Part shown: positions 24,701 to 37,079 of the stretch, one piece after another
Layout of the letters: every line of letters starts with the position of its first letter
Position numbering within the stretch: the stretch's first letter is position 1
Assembly (NCBI GenBank): GCA_015680685.1
Contig: MNCI01000614.1
Span: 374,777-435,978 of the forward strand
Direction: 5' to 3'
Length of the DNA stretch: 61,202 bases
Source of the DNA: Gnetum montanum
Taxonomy: Eukaryota > Streptophyta > Gnetopsida > Gnetales > Gnetaceae
Translations under genes and position numbers: made by a program
Notes under the pieces: generated by a model
What the model was told of the DNA's origin: nothing
What the model saw: the letters and a program-made list of their open reading frames with translations, nothing else
The model's database searches: none

Positions 24701-25892
24701 GTGGGAACACATTGGATCCTATGTTAAAGAAGTTAATGATGTTCAACATCTATGTAGAATGAATGGAAGGGCTAGGCACATGAAGACATCAAAAAAACTA
24801 GCAAGTGTGATGTTTGTCTAAATGTCCTCAAATTCTTGCCCTCTCAATCACTCATGTGTCAGTCCCACATCATTGAACTTCAGGATGAGAGTATTCATGG
24901 AGCATCTGGAGAGGGATATGATGACATCAGAAGGAATGGAAGGTCCTGCAAGCCAACGATAATCGCCTAGCATTAGTACAAGCATGTTTAGACCAAAAAT
25001 AAAGACCATAGGACACTTAAGATCCAAATAGCCATAAAATATTAAGTATAACATAGAAAACTATTCTTATTCTCATCTTTCTTCTTCTTGTTTAGTGGAG
25101 CTCACTTAGTGATTTTAGTGGTAATGCCTTTATCTCTGACACTCTTGGAAGTCACCCACCAACTACATGTTATTTTGGTAGCTACACACTTCTTGTAGAT
25201 AGGGTTGAAGTTAGTGGTGTATCAAAATTCCTTCTCAACTATTCATACATGATAGTTGGGATATTGGGGCCAATGGTAAATACATTTAGGGTATTTTGGA
25301 CCACCACCAAGGTTTGATCATTTATGATCAAGCTTGGATCATTGACCCTATACATTCAGGAAGTTCACAAAACCAACAAATTAGGATAGGTGACAAAGCT
25401 AGTAAAGTGAAAACATCAAAAACCTATAATAATCATGCTTACCATTGTAAGTAATACACACTCAGAGGATTCTAGAATAAGGTATGGACTCTATGCACTA
25501 TCATTAGAGTATGATCAGCATTGTACTGAGAATAATCTAGCATCCTCCAAATGCTTGAAAGGTAACATGTGTCAATAGTGTGCTTTGTCTCCATCGACTG
25601 TCGCGTTGCTTGGGTTACTAGATCAATAGTTATGAACCTAGCAATCATCCTCGTTGACCTAGGTAGTAGGGTCTTAACTATGATGATCATAACATCTGTG
25701 GACAAGTTTAACCACATCATTACACTGAAATTTTGCAAGATGTAGGCAAGGAATTTCCTTGCCCTTGGTCAGAACCACAATGAGCCCCTCTTCAAGACGA
25801 TGTCATCCAAAGGGATGTTTGCCTTTGGTTGGCTAACACAACAGAGGATGCTAACTAGCTTAGCCATGATGAGTATGGGCTTTAGCAAGGTC
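21732..25892 (-). pseudogene. Antisense multi-exon gene of copy 2, HAD/FCP1-like
   Basis: Minus-strand gene lying opposite to gag-pol. Exon B (25892-25443) contains PRARKFLAYILQNFSV and then YSQYNADHTLMIVH and NPL, resembling the RPx3-FL and NTLLxDD..NPP parts of FCP1/NIF/TIM50-type HAD phosphatases, and ends at a donor GTAAGC. Later exons: a region matching copy 3 near 25290-25100; KILKLHEDISM near 23900; about 23340-23090 ending at GTATGC; about 22980-22845 after a TTTTTGTAG acceptor; a coiled-coil-like exon (LWERVVALRKENK) near 22570-22500; and a last exon 21827-21732, acidic and proline-rich, after CACAG, ending in TGA. Stops occur in several exons. The first catalytic Asp motif (DxDx[TV]) was not located. 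Family resemblance is by eye. Confidence 0.6.
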
Positions 25893-28130
25893 CTTCATGG
25901 AGAAACAAGAACACCATTAGAACCATGTCTCAACACTTAGAATTTTCTTATGAATTTTGTAGAACATCTTAGTTGGGGGTGAAATTAGCCCTTGTATAAA
26001 AATCTAAAGTGTTTGTTAAAATTAATTTAGAGATTCAACAACAACCATGTTACAAATCCCATATCCATTAAAATCTATAGACAAAAAATCACAACATTAT
26101 TATGCCTTAGCTCAAACCATGCATCAACATAGAAAAATCTTAAGAACCTAGACATAGCCATAGTAAAAAAATCACTAAAAATAGCAAAAAAATTCTTATC
26201 TTTTGTAAAATCAATTAGAGCATAGTTAATATCTTTGGAAATCCTCAATAGCATGGGATGTTGACAAGAAAAATTCTTAAGCATGTCAATGCTGCCCATA
26301 TCCAAGGGATAAAGCTAATACAACTAAAAATTAAGCATAATTGACATAGCCTTAGTTAACAATTCATTAAAAATACATCCTAGCTCCAATTTTAGTGATT
26401 CTAACATGGAAGAAATTATAAAATCAAAATTTTTTTATCCATAGCTAGTATAACCAAAAATTTACAACCATTATTACATGAGACATAGCCAAAATTATAC
26501 AATTGTAGCAGTTACCATAAACCCTCTTTCACGTAGGGTTGGAAAAAATTTGTCAAAAAGGTTTTCACACTCCAAATGGAGTGATTCCATGACCATTTGA
26601 ATGCTTGAATTGATTCCTATGCATATGAATTTAGAAAAAAAATTCAAAACCTTTGTCATTTTTCAAAAAGCAATTTGTGAACATTCATTAAAATCTGAAA
26701 AATGGCATAAGCCCTAATTGTGAAACCTAACTAAAATGGCCATACTTCATCATCACAACTCCAAATTGACCTATATCACAACCATTAAAAACCTTAAACA
26801 TAATACTAAAAGCCCATAATCTTAGATTTTTGCAATCCCAAGCCATTTACATAATAAAAATTTATAACTTTGCTTAATTTTTTCACCAAAAAAGCATCAA
26901 ATAACACAAATTTTGCAAACACTATTTTAAGTTAGCCTTGAATTAAAACTAAAATAGTTAAAAAACCTTAAAAATATGTAAAATTCATCAAAAATTTTCA
27001 TGGAAGTTTTTCAAATTTTAATTTTGAAAAATATTGTAGCCTAGATCCAACAAAAATGGCTCCACCCCCAAATTGATGAAAAAAGGACATGAAACAACAA
27101 ACTTAATTTTAAAATCAAATCAACTAAAGCATAAATAACAAAATTAACTTAGGTCTATTTAGAAACCATCAAAATAAAATGTAGTATTTTATTGAAATTT
27201 CATTTTATCAATTCCCTTAAGATAGAACTAAAAAAATGACTCCTACCTTAGCTACGAAAGAATAAAAGTGGCTAGAAGACTAAAGAAAATGGCCAGGAAT
27301 GGCCTAACTTGGGGTGTTTGAAAGAATAAAAATGGCTTGGAGACTAAAGAAAATGGCTAGGAATGGCTTAACGTGGGATTTACATAGACAAATATTGGAT
27401 AAAAGATAGCTTGGTTAGTTGTGATATGTTCTTGATAGCCTCATCTACCTCTTGAATCCTTGGATTTTTGCTACTATCTCCATGTTGCTTCATCTCTACT
27501 ATAATAATGTTGAAAAGGCTATAAAATCTAAAGGTTTGAGCTAACTATGCTAGCTAGGAAGCAAGTTTTGTGCTTCCACACTAAAGAATGGATGGTGTTT
27601 GCTACAAGAACCTTTATTAGATCTCTTCTCTAATTTGTAGTATTTGAAATGAGAGTTATGTTGATTGTATGCAAGAAAATCAAACATAAAACCAAGATTA
27701 TAATCTAAAAATTTCCACTTATGCCCCTATTACCAATTTTGTTCACTAGAACTCAAGTTACACTGAAGTGCAAAGCATAAAATGTATTCTCTACAATGGG
27801 AATGATGGAAAATAAAATACAAAGTTCACATTTTTGAATTTTTGGTAGTAGGCCCCATATTATGCTCCCATGCATGGTGTTCCAAGCTAAGAAACTCCAT
27901 CAATTCTTGGGTTTTTGACCCTTTTTTATATCTAAGATTATTACACAACACATCCACCCTTGTATCCATGGTAGGCATCATGGAGCAAACATGGATACTA
28001 GCCTCCATTACCTCACAACGCTCCCACATTGGTCCACTTGCTATTTTTAGCACTAATGACCTACCTTGCCAAGCCCCATACTCTTGAAGGGAATTAGATC
28101 TTTATAAAACTTGATATTGGGCATCCATGC
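25893..28130. other. AT-rich spacer of copy 2
   Basis: Lies between the antisense exon B and the tandem array. By position it would be 5' intron or upstream region of the antisense gene, matching 40510-41828 of copy 3. No domain was seen; small frames at 26305-26075 and 28053-27826 have no recognisable homology. Confidence 0.4.
27255..27378. repeat. Two-copy tandem duplication, 64-bp period
   Basis: Units at 27255-27314 and 27319-27378 share gaaagaataaaa..tggct, agactaaagaaaatgg and aggaatggc with a few substitutions. A local duplication inside the spacer. Confidence 0.8.
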
Positions 28131-30340
28131 TAGGGAAACCCTACCTAACATGACGTCTTGTATGGAGAAAAGGGGATAAGACCCATACTTATTCCCCAAT
28201 GCCCATCAAGCCTAGATCTTACCCCTAAGGTGGGCCCACATGACATAGAACCCTTCTAAGCACCTCTATCATCCTTGAAACCTAATCAAACCCAGTTGAA
28301 AGTGCTAAAAAATTTTGAATTTAGTTAATTGATGCTAAGGGGGGCTTCCTCCATGTTGGTCAAAATGGAGCCATAGTGGATAAATGATGGATGACCTAAA
28401 ATAGCGAAAATCAACCAACTAATTTCCATATTGTTAGTTTTGGATAACCTATATTTGCCAAAAATAACTCTATTTTTCACATCTAAACCCATCTCCATGC
28501 TGGTTGAACCCCCTCTCCTCTAAATTGCCCAATGTGAGGAAATTTTGGAAGCCTAGGGAGTGTGACATAAAACCATTATCCAAGTCTCAAATTGCCATAG
28601 ATTTCACTTTGACAGTCCTGGTGCCCCTCCATGACCTTTGATAGTCAATAGTTATTGGAACTTGAGTCAATTTTCACTTTTGAAACCTTCTCCATGATGG
28701 TGAACCCTCCTACACATTGCCTAGCATGGAGACAACATGATAGCTCAAAGGTTATGTAGTAAAACCTAGTTTACAACCAAAAATAGCCCCACAACCTACC
28801 CTACTAACTTCTAGACCATACAGGAGATTACCAAAGCCTTCAGACATCTTGAAACTAATCAAACATGGTAAAAAGGCTATTTCCTCCTTTCATCCACATG
28901 GGGCCACCCTACCTACTATGGAGAAAAGGGAAGATGATTGCATGAACAACTATGAGCCTTCAAACTAATGAACATCAATGCCAAATCTTAACACTTAATC
29001 CTCTATAGTCTTGGTGGCTTCAAAGGCCTATCAAACCCTATCAAAAGTGGCTTAAAACTTGAATATAAGTTCATACATGTTGGGGAAGATCCTCTTCTAT
29101 GGTGGTCAGTGCGGAGCTAGAGTGGATGGAAGCATTGGAGGGGGAGGGGTGAGGAGGAGGATAACCAAAATATCCAAGATCAACACTAAAATTAACTTTT
29201 GTTGAAAACCCAACATTCTCGAAGGTTCTGACAACTAAAACATGACAAAAATCATCTTATTTTAGGATCTTTCTAGATTTCATGTTGAGAAACAACATGG
29301 ATGTAGCTAGTAAGGTTTCTAGAAGATCATAGATACATCAAAATAATGCTAAATTACTATATGCCTATCCTACAATCCTATCAACACTCCTGGAAGCCAC
29401 CATATTGCCTGAAAATGATTAGAAATTGCAAAAATCTAACCTCCTAAGGTCCTCCACATTTGCCAACATGGAAATAGCATGATAAAAGAGGGGCAAGCCT
29501 AAAAATCAATTAAAAACTCTCAAAATTACAAAATTTTAACCCTATGCTTCAACCATCACCATCAATAACCCTAGAGATGTGCATGCATAATCAAAATTGA
29601 TAAAAAATAATCAAATCCTAACTCTTTTAATCTTCCATGCTAGCTAGTGTGGAATCAAGGGGATAGCTTACAAAACCACTTAGAAACCATCCAAACTACC
29701 TAATTTTGATTCTAAACCCTATCCCTCAACACTGAAAATCTTGGGAGCTAACATGCATGGTCAATTACTACCAAAAATGGCCTACATCTAAAACTTATGA
29801 TCTATCCATGTTGGGAACCCCCTCTTCGATGTTGGCCAACGTTGAGCTAGTGTGGTTGAGTTGCCTATCTCCCTTTAATAGTAGATCGACACTCCAAAAG
29901 ACTGGAAACCTACACTAGTAAGGCCTAAGACCTCATAGCCTCAAGTTTATACTTGTTATATCTTATGTTAATCTTTGAATCTCATCAACTCACATCCTTC
30001 ATGTTGTAAAAATCTCCCCATCATGGATCAAATGGGGAATAACCTTGCATGACCTTAAAAAACCCCTAAACATAGAATAAATTAGCTAAAAGCTTCAGAA
30101 ATCATAGCTTACAACCCTTGGAGCCTAGAAACTTGGTTGATTTCATCCCTAGATTAGTCTAAGATTAAAAAGCAAGGGCACTCCCTCTCCTCCATGTTGG
30201 CCAACATGCATATAGCATTGAGAATATTCCAAACTTGTTTTAACACTCAAAGCCCTACCAAAATGGTCGTAAAGCCTAGTTAGGTGATACAAAACTACTA
30301 GATCTTGATTCCAAATGCCTATTCAATCTTGTTTGACCTT
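28131..30340 (+). repeat. Degenerate tandem array of copy 2, period about 185-190 bp
   Basis: A recurring block around tccatgttgg..caacatgga..ctagtgtgg appears at about 28350, 28510, 28700, 28900, 29080, 29285, 29445, 29635, 29815, 30000 and 30190. Units are heavily diverged, with AT-rich filler. The array follows the antisense gene exactly as the 37080-40350 array does in copy 3, though unit sequences differ. It breaks off at the copy 3 LTR (30352). Confidence 0.6.
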
Positions 30341-30351
30341 GTTTTTGTTGG

Positions 30352-31882
30352 TGTCGGAAATTTTGATTGCTAAAATAGGAACCAAAAGATCCAAGCACTA
30401 GAATAGTTTTAATCTTGAATCCCAAGGGTCTTCAAGAAATGGGATTTAGGGTACCTTGGATGGTCTTGCTGATCACCTATGAACTTACTAAATGTAAAGA
30501 AAAATGGCAAATGAAAATGTAAAAGTAGACCTAGATGAAATTAGAAATGAAGGAAAAAATGAAAACATAAACATAAAAAAAAATGAACTTGCAATTATAG
30601 ATCCAAAAATGAAGAAAAAGAAAGTGTAGAAGTAGAAACATGAACAAAAACTTGCACAACATGAATAATAACTTTATTAAAAAATAAAGAATAATGTTCA
30701 TGAAGTATAGATTTTGTGCCAAAGGTACTAGGAGTTGGTGATAAGAGCTTGAAGTCTATTGGAGAGGGTAGGTTGTGTTATATTGCAACTTCATAATCTA
30801 GTTTCTTACCAACTCTAGTTTCTAGCAATTTTCCATTAGTTTCTACTAGGATCTGCAACGTTGTTACAGAAATGAGTTTTTTCTCTTAGTGTAATGGTAG
30901 CCATGTGGGAGTCTCTGTGCCTAGCTTAGTGCCACTTTTTGCTACCAAACACTAGAAATAATGCTATAAATGGGTTTTATGAGTTGTGAAAATGCAAAAA
31001 TTATTGTTATGAGTGTAAAGTTCGAAATTTCTACCAAGGATTGAAAGAATGCCAAAGTGCTCGTAATGAAAAGGTGTTGGAACCTAAAAATGGTGTTGAT
31101 GTTGGGTATTTATAGGATTAGTGTGGCTATTTTTCGGGTTGTACATCACTACAATGATTGCTGATAGATTGGTGTCAATGTGTGGGTTCAAACAATCATC
31201 TACTTTAATGGTAGTTACCATTTATAATAAGGCTGCTATGAACTATAACCAAAAAAATAATCTATTTATAAATAGTAAATAGACTTTTGTGACTATACTA
31301 GCACCATCCTTACTACACTATCCTTCATGGACTATTATGAGGTTGTTGGAAAGTAGCAAAAGTGATGGAAAATGTGCAAAAAGTTGGAATCTATGAAAAT
31401 GGTGGAATTCGTTAAAAAGTATCATGTCTAGTGGAGAATGTTGTTTATCCTAGCCATTGTTGACTTGGGATAACTACACTAGCTATTGTTGGAAAAATGG
31501 AAATTTCAATAACTCCAATGTTGCACTTATGCCTAGGTCTTGGTGGTGACTACACTAGCTATTGTAGTACCACTATCTACTATAAGTACTATTCCTACTA
31601 TAGCTACTATGTCTACTAAAAATGGCTCTAGCGTAGTTGGGGCTATACCCCTAAAAAATCAATGAAAATTCCAATTTTAGCCATTCCCAAGGTTTTTTCA
31701 GCATTCCCAAGCCTAGATATACACATGATGTATCTTTTTCTATGTGGGAAGTAAGGTAATAATAGGTTTTGAGGCATTTTTTACCTCAGAAAGTTGAAGT
31801 ATGAAAGATTGTAGCTCATGGACTAAATATCTCACATTTACAATGAATCCTTGCCTCAAGTCAAGAAATTAAGGTTACAACA
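30352..31882 (-). repeat. Family T copy 3, 3' LTR
   Basis: The minus strand starts TGTTGTAACC at 31882 and ends ..TTTCCGACA at 30352, giving about 1.53 kb. It aligns throughout with 15089-16550 and 7486-8890. U3 contains words such as CTAGTGTAGTC and AACTACGCTAG also used in the internal arrays. Confidence 0.75.
31107..31114 (-). promoter_or_regulatory. TATA box of the family T LTR
   Basis: The minus strand reads CCTATAAATACCCAACATC. The block downstream (CACCATTTTTAGGTTCCAA) is shared with copy 2 near 15893, where the TATA region has decayed. It marks the likely U3/R promoter of the family. Confidence 0.6.
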
Positions 31883-32829
31883 TGATTTTTTTGTGATTTT
31901 TCATTTGACCTTCATTGTTGATGTCTAGAGGATTAACCAAAGAGACATCAACGAAGAATATAAAACACCACTACATGTCCATCACTAATGTTCCCTCTTC
32001 ATGCTTGATCCAGTAGTGTCAAATCATGACCAAGAGTGCTTGTGATGATGGGGGAAGGTTATGATAGTGAAATGATAGTAAGGTCATAAGGACATGGCCA
32101 TGAAGGTTAACAATGCATCCCAATTGTTAACAACATGGCTATGGTATGGCATGGACATATTGATCTATCCATTTGGATTGTATGGTTCTCTCAACATATG
32201 CGTTTGAGGAACCAACACCTCACTTCAAGGTTAGTTCAGCCATTAGGCTCCTCCCTTTGTATGTTTGGAGGCATTGATCTATCCTTTAAGCTTCGTTAAC
32301 CACTTGACTTCTTAGCAGTTTGCTTTCTCATTTCTTTTTCTAGGGTGAAACCTTCAATGGGTTTCTTTTCCAAAGCTGAATTTGATTTGGTTTTCCCATT
32401 GAGTGAGTTTTGTTACACTTGATGGAATAGATGGTTTTCCATTGAATGAAGTGCATTACATTCAATGGGCTTGATGGTGAAGCACAAGGTAAGAATGTCA
32501 TATGGCCATAGAGCATGAATGTCAAATGTTAGTCAACATTATCATCCAAGGTAAGAAAGGTTATAATCAGGCTATGGGGTTGGGCTCAAGGAAATTGTAA
32601 TAGAAAAAATATAAAACTATCACTCTTGACATGGTGGGAAAAACTCATCGAATCTTTCACATCAAGGTCACGTTATGACTTACTACTATGATGAGTTGCA
32701 CGTACAATGACTCCACGCTTCATCTTATAAGCACAACTCCAAGATGACAAGAGAATGAAACAACAAAAGTTATGTTATTATAATGAAATACATAAGGCCA
32801 CATAGAATAGTCAATAGATCTGATCATCA
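31883..32829 (-). other. 3' untranslated region of copy 3
   Basis: Between the short-repeat block and the 3' LTR. No coding motif. The purine tract before the LTR is weak (GAAAAATCACAAAAAAATCA on the minus strand), so the PPT is uncertain. Confidence 0.45.
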
Positions 32830-32935
32830 AAGGTTGCAAATGTTGCTAGTTTAAGGCCTTGGTAGGCCAGTGATGCTAGTTTAAGGCCTTGGTAGATAGT
32901 GTTGCTAGTTTAATGCTTTGGAATTCCATGGAAAG
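32830..32935 (-). repeat. Short ATGGCC-type repeats after integrase
   Basis: Three units of tgctagtttaaggccttgg at about 32838, 32869 and 32902, the reverse complement of the CCATGGCCTAAAACTAGCA module found after the protease in copies 1 and 2. Spacing about 32 bp. Confidence 0.7.
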
Positions 32936-32939
32936 CAAG

Positions 32940-34060
32940 CTCAATTGTTGATTATTGTTAGCTACCTGTAGTATGATTTTAGATAGGAATGATTGATTGA
33001 ATTTCCCAACTCATATCCATCCACATTTGCTATCTAGTAGGCCCCATTGCTATAGGCTTTGGTGATCAAGAAAGGCCCTTACTAATTGGCTGAGAATTTG
33101 TTTGCATGCTCATGGATAAACTTAAGAACAAGGTACCCTTCCTTGATCTTGCATTTTCCAAGGTTATGGTGATGTTGCTACTTTTTCCTATTATAGTAGC
33201 ACTTGGTGTGAGCAAGCATTCACACATGCTGCTTTGCATTGAGTCTAGGTCCATGGTATGCAACTCCTTATTTTGTTTGTCATTGATAAAATTAGATAGG
33301 GTCATGACATCAAATATAATGATAACATTGGGAAAACCCCATTGAGTGAGTAATGATACCTACAATTAAAGAGGTAAAACTACTTCATTACCATAAATAA
33401 GAATATATTTGGTTATGCATATTGTAGCATGGTATGTGGTTTTGTAGGCCCAAAGTGCATGGCCAAACTGCTCATGCCACATGTGTTTACTATTGTTCAA
33501 TATTTTCTTGAGCAAGTTGATGATGGCCTTATTTCTTACTTCAACTTATCCATTGGCTTAAGGGTAATAAGGTGATGAGAAATAGTGGTTAATGCCTAGG
33601 TCATGACAGAAATTTTCTACTTCTTGGCTACTAAATTGTGGTTCATTTTCTGTGCCTATGGTCATAGGTATGCCAGTATGGGCTACTATGTTGTCAAGAA
33701 TGAATCTATAGACTTTTTAAGATATCATTTTCCTTAGGGGAATAGTCTCAACCCACTTGGTAAAGTATTTGGTTGGGATGATGATGAAGATATTCCCTAT
33801 GGAAGACTTAGGCATTATAGGTCCAATGATATCCAACCCCGATCATTGAAATGGCCAATTTTTCTGAGTGGTGTGTAACTTAGTTGGTGGTACAAGTATG
33901 AGATTATTATGTCATTGACATGTATCTCAAATTTTGACCTTTTTTAGGTAGTAATTTTCAATATAAGGCCAATAATAACCTAACCATCTAATTTTAGTAG
34001 CCATGGATTTAGATCCTATATGTCCTCTACACACACCCTCGTGAACTTGCTCTAAGACTC
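32940..34060 (-). pseudogene. Family T copy 3 integrase
   Basis: Minus-strand remnants in order: an HHCC-finger tail (IRWLGYYWPYIEN); the core beginning LDIIGPIMP and KYFTKWVETIPL, where the first catalytic Asp position reads Lys; GTENEPQFSSQ at the second Asp; HYFSSPYYP, and VEVRNKAI with the Glu retained; HALWAYKTTYHAT; and a C-terminal domain near 33120-32950 with KFIHEHANKFSA, GPFLITKAYSNGAY and INHSYLKSYY. Integrase inserts the cDNA into host DNA; with stops and a lost Asp it cannot work. Order RT, RNase H, second RNase H, IN is that of the Tat lineage. Confidence 0.75.
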
Positions 34061-34511
34061 TTCTAGATTTAGTTTTACCTAAGCACACTAATAATACATC
34101 ATCATAGGACCATCGACATAATGTGTTATTGCCTAATATGACATACTATTTTGATTATTTATGTACATCATTCTTTTGAACAACAGTCAAGTCTTATGGA
34201 GGTTCTTCATGCATAAGGTAAAACTTGACATCATCATACCACTCCTTTATAGGAGCAATATGAACTATGGCCACAAAGTTATCCTTAGTATTCTGCATGA
34301 TGGGAAGAGCATAGTCCCTAATCAATGTTGACAACTTACTAAACACATCTAGCATCACATTGAGGGCTAGCATTGTGATAACATCAACTATAGAATTTTT
34401 GTTTTGGGGTATATGTTGGATATCAACATTTGTAAATTGTTGTAATGGTTTCTTTCCAAAGTCATAGTAAGATTGTAAATATTTGGCTTTACAAATGTAA
34501 ACCTCAATTAC

Positions 34512-35270
34512 TTAGTTTAACATAAGTTTTGAATCACCTTTAATCATTAATCGTTTAATTCTTAGGTCACAAGCTATCATCATTTCCCCAATTAAACCCT
34601 CATAATTTACTATGTTTTTAGTGCATGGGAACTCAAGATGATAAGCAAATGATTGGATTTCACTAGACAAGAAGGTAATAATGGCAACAAAACTATTCCC
34701 ATGCAAAGTTGAAGCTCCATAAAAGTACATGTCTACCTTATAACCATTAGGTACTTGGCTAATGGTTTTAACATGTTCATCCAAAAACTCAAGGTCGATG
34801 ATTGCATGGTCATCAATAGGTGAAATAATATGTTGTATAGCTATAGCTTGATCCTTTGTTGAGGATTGAGAGATGTAGTAAAGGTCAAACTCCACTGTTA
34901 TGGGTTTTCATTAGGCTCTATGGCCACTTTCATAGATGTTGGTTATGGCTCTAAGTATATTATCCTTGAAAATGACATTAGCTTGGCTTTTGAAGAGGTA
35001 GTGTCTCCACTTTTTCAATGAGAGGACTAGTGCTAGATAATACTTCTCTAGTTTATTTTATTGAGTCTCATGGGTAACTAATGTAAGGATAAGGTAGTAT
35101 ATTGGCATATCTACTCCATCATCCCATTTTTGATAGAGTAGAGAGGTAATAGATGTGTCAAAGATAGTAAGGTAGATATAAAATGGTTTACCTTCTTGTG
35201 GAGGATAGATTGTTAATGGTTGTGCTAACTCTTTCTTAAGGTTTTCAAAGGCTTCATGGCATTGAGCCAT
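34512..35270 (-). pseudogene. Family T copy 3 RNase H plus second (Tat-type) RNase H
   Basis: The frame 35270-35058 is the RT-RNase H connection (AFENLKKELAQPLTIYPP, then YLYL-like IYLTIFDTSITSLLYQ). A stop-interrupted stretch continues with KLEKYYLALVLSLKKWRHYL and LYYISQSSTKDQAIA, the end of the first RNase H. The frame 34895-34512 then contains VDMYFYGASTLHGNS, TKNIVNYEGLIGEMM and LMIKGDSKLML, the pattern of the second, archaeal-type RNase H of Tat elements (xDGAS, ExE, GDS). The first acidic residue reads Tyr (FYGAS for FDGAS). The doubled RNase H is the main basis for calling this family Tat/Ogre-like. Confidence 0.75.
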
Positions 35271-35299
35271 TCACTCATAATGAACTCCTTTCTTAAGAA

Positions 35300-36410
35300 A
35301 GTATTGCATGGCTTGTAACTTATCCATAAGGCTAGTGATGAACCTATGAATAAATTACAATCTACCTTACAATCCCTAAAGCTCCTCGAGGTTAGTGGGT
35401 GCTACCTATTTGGATATCATCTTAACCTTTAAGGATTGATGCATATCCCTACTTCAAACACTACAAAGTTTAGCATCTTATTGGTCTTGATACTAAAAAA
35501 ATCTTGGGATTAAGCCTAAGTTCATACTTAAGGCATTATTTAAGAACAAGATCTAGGTCATTAGCATGATTTTTGGCCACTTTGGACTTAATGGTTGTAC
35601 TGTCTATGTAATCATTGAGTAAACCTAGCATGTAATCACTAAATATACACATCATAGCCCTTTTATAGGTTTCTCCTACATTCTTAAGACCAAAAGGCAT
35701 ATTGGTATAGTAAAAAATACCTCAATGCATCATGAGAAATCATCTATAAAGGATAACAAGGCATGTCTGGCTGTAGTATTGATAATTTAATCAATACTAG
35801 GCAAAGTAAATTCATCCTTGATGGTTGCCTTATTTAGGTCTCAAAAATCTATGAAAATGCAAATACTCCCATTTTTCTTAGGGACTACCATAATGTTAGA
35901 TACCCATTATGTGTAATCAATGGATCTAATGAAACCAACTTAGTATAGCTTTGTGATTTCATCACGAACTACTAGGGCCAAATTATGTGTAATATTATAG
36001 AATGTTTCCTTAATTGGTCTAATGCTAGGGTCAAGTATGATGTTCTGCTACACTAGGCATTGGTATAGGCCTAGCATATCTTCATATGACTAGGTAAAGG
36101 ACTTAATGTTGTATTATAGGACACTGGTAATGTCTTAAGCCCATTGAGGTTCTAGTCAAGAACTTAATTTTAGCATTTTCTCCTCACCACTATGTGTTGT
36201 GATAGGGACCTCAACCAGAGAATATTTGGTTGTGTCTCTTGCCTCTAGATGAAAGGTCTTAATTAGGTTCTTATGCCATTCTAGAGGTTTCTCTATTGAG
36301 GCTATGTTCTCAACAAGACTCTTAGGCTCAAGATCATGATAATCATGGTCAATACACCACTTAACATCCCCATGAGGTCCATGTAGGCACAAAGAAAAAC
36401 TAATATGCTT
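35300..36410 (-). pseudogene. Family T copy 3 reverse transcriptase
   Basis: The frame 36392-36156 (LCLHGPHGDVKW..) leads into SYEDMLGLYQCLV, RDEITKLY.VGFIRSIDY, NIMVVPKKNGSICIFIDF, DLNKATIKDEFTLPSID, HALLSFIDDFS and, after a frameshift, NMPFGLKNVGETYKRAM; the catalytic box YVDD is decayed to NDYIDS. This is the gypsy RT palm and fingers in the right order. Upstream, at 36411-36412, lies a possible AG splice acceptor immediately before the open frame. The protease that normally precedes RT by less than 1 kb is instead near 46500, about 9.5 kb away. Confidence 0.75.
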
Positions 36411-36412
36411 CT

Positions 36413-37079
36413 AGATAGTCATACTTTAATCTTGAATGTCAACCAAAAGCATAGCAAGTGGCACATAGGTAGAAATGCATAAATAATGTTAAAATACTGT
36501 GATATCATGCAAACACATGTTATTCTAATGTTGAATATAATATAATCAAGGTTATCCAAGGCCATGGGAAGGTAGAAACAAGCAAAAATAATGGAAACAA
36601 GGTCAAATAAAGGTTTAAAAGACACAAATAAGATTAATAAATGGGTAGAAAAGGTTATGACCTTGCCAGTTTTAGGCCTTGATAGGCCATGGTGCCACAG
36701 TACCAGTGCTAGTTAGGGAAAGCCAAAATGAACTACCCAACATCAATCTAAGGCTAAACAAAGGTCCAAAAGGCTATAATAAAGAAAATAAAGGGAACAT
36801 AAGGATACATAAAGTTATATAGGGAACTTATGATGGCCAAGCAAGTCAATGATGAAAAACAAGGCAAAAAACAAGTCAAAACATCGTGACATAGGGTCAC
36901 GTCAAGAAACATGGAATGCATGAGATAAAGATTGGCTAATTTCGATCAAATAGGAATAGAGTTTTCTACATTTAGGCCTTAGAAAGCCATGATATGGGGC
37001 TACAAGGTTGCTAGGAGAGTTTGGGCACATGAGGGGGTCATGTTGGGGTTGTTTTAAGGAAAATTAGCACTTTTTAATA
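36413..37079 (-). other. Segment between RT and the tandem array
   Basis: No coding motif. It contains one clear short-repeat unit (cagttttaggccttgataggccatgg, about 36669-36694) and a weaker one near 36971. It would be the 3' end of the proposed PR-RT intron. Confidence 0.45.

Larger units (their letters stand above)
15089..30351 (+). mobile_element. Family T copy 2 (Tat/Ogre-like gypsy), left part
   Basis: Plus-strand element: 5' LTR, leader, gag, protease, short-repeat tail, antisense multi-exon gene, AT-rich spacer, tandem array. It ends at 30351 where the reversed 3' LTR of copy 3 begins, so its RT, RNase H, integrase and 3' LTR should lie beyond copy 3. The bases before its LTR (15084-15088, ttgca) are the predicted target duplicate. 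Confidence 0.75.

Noticed and set aside
23540-24762. Long plus-strand readable stretches in copy 2, including the 24508-24762 frame
   Set aside because: The minus strand aligns with antisense exons of copy 3 (for example KILKLHEDISM with EIQKLCNNLITK), while the plus reading has no counterpart in copy 3.
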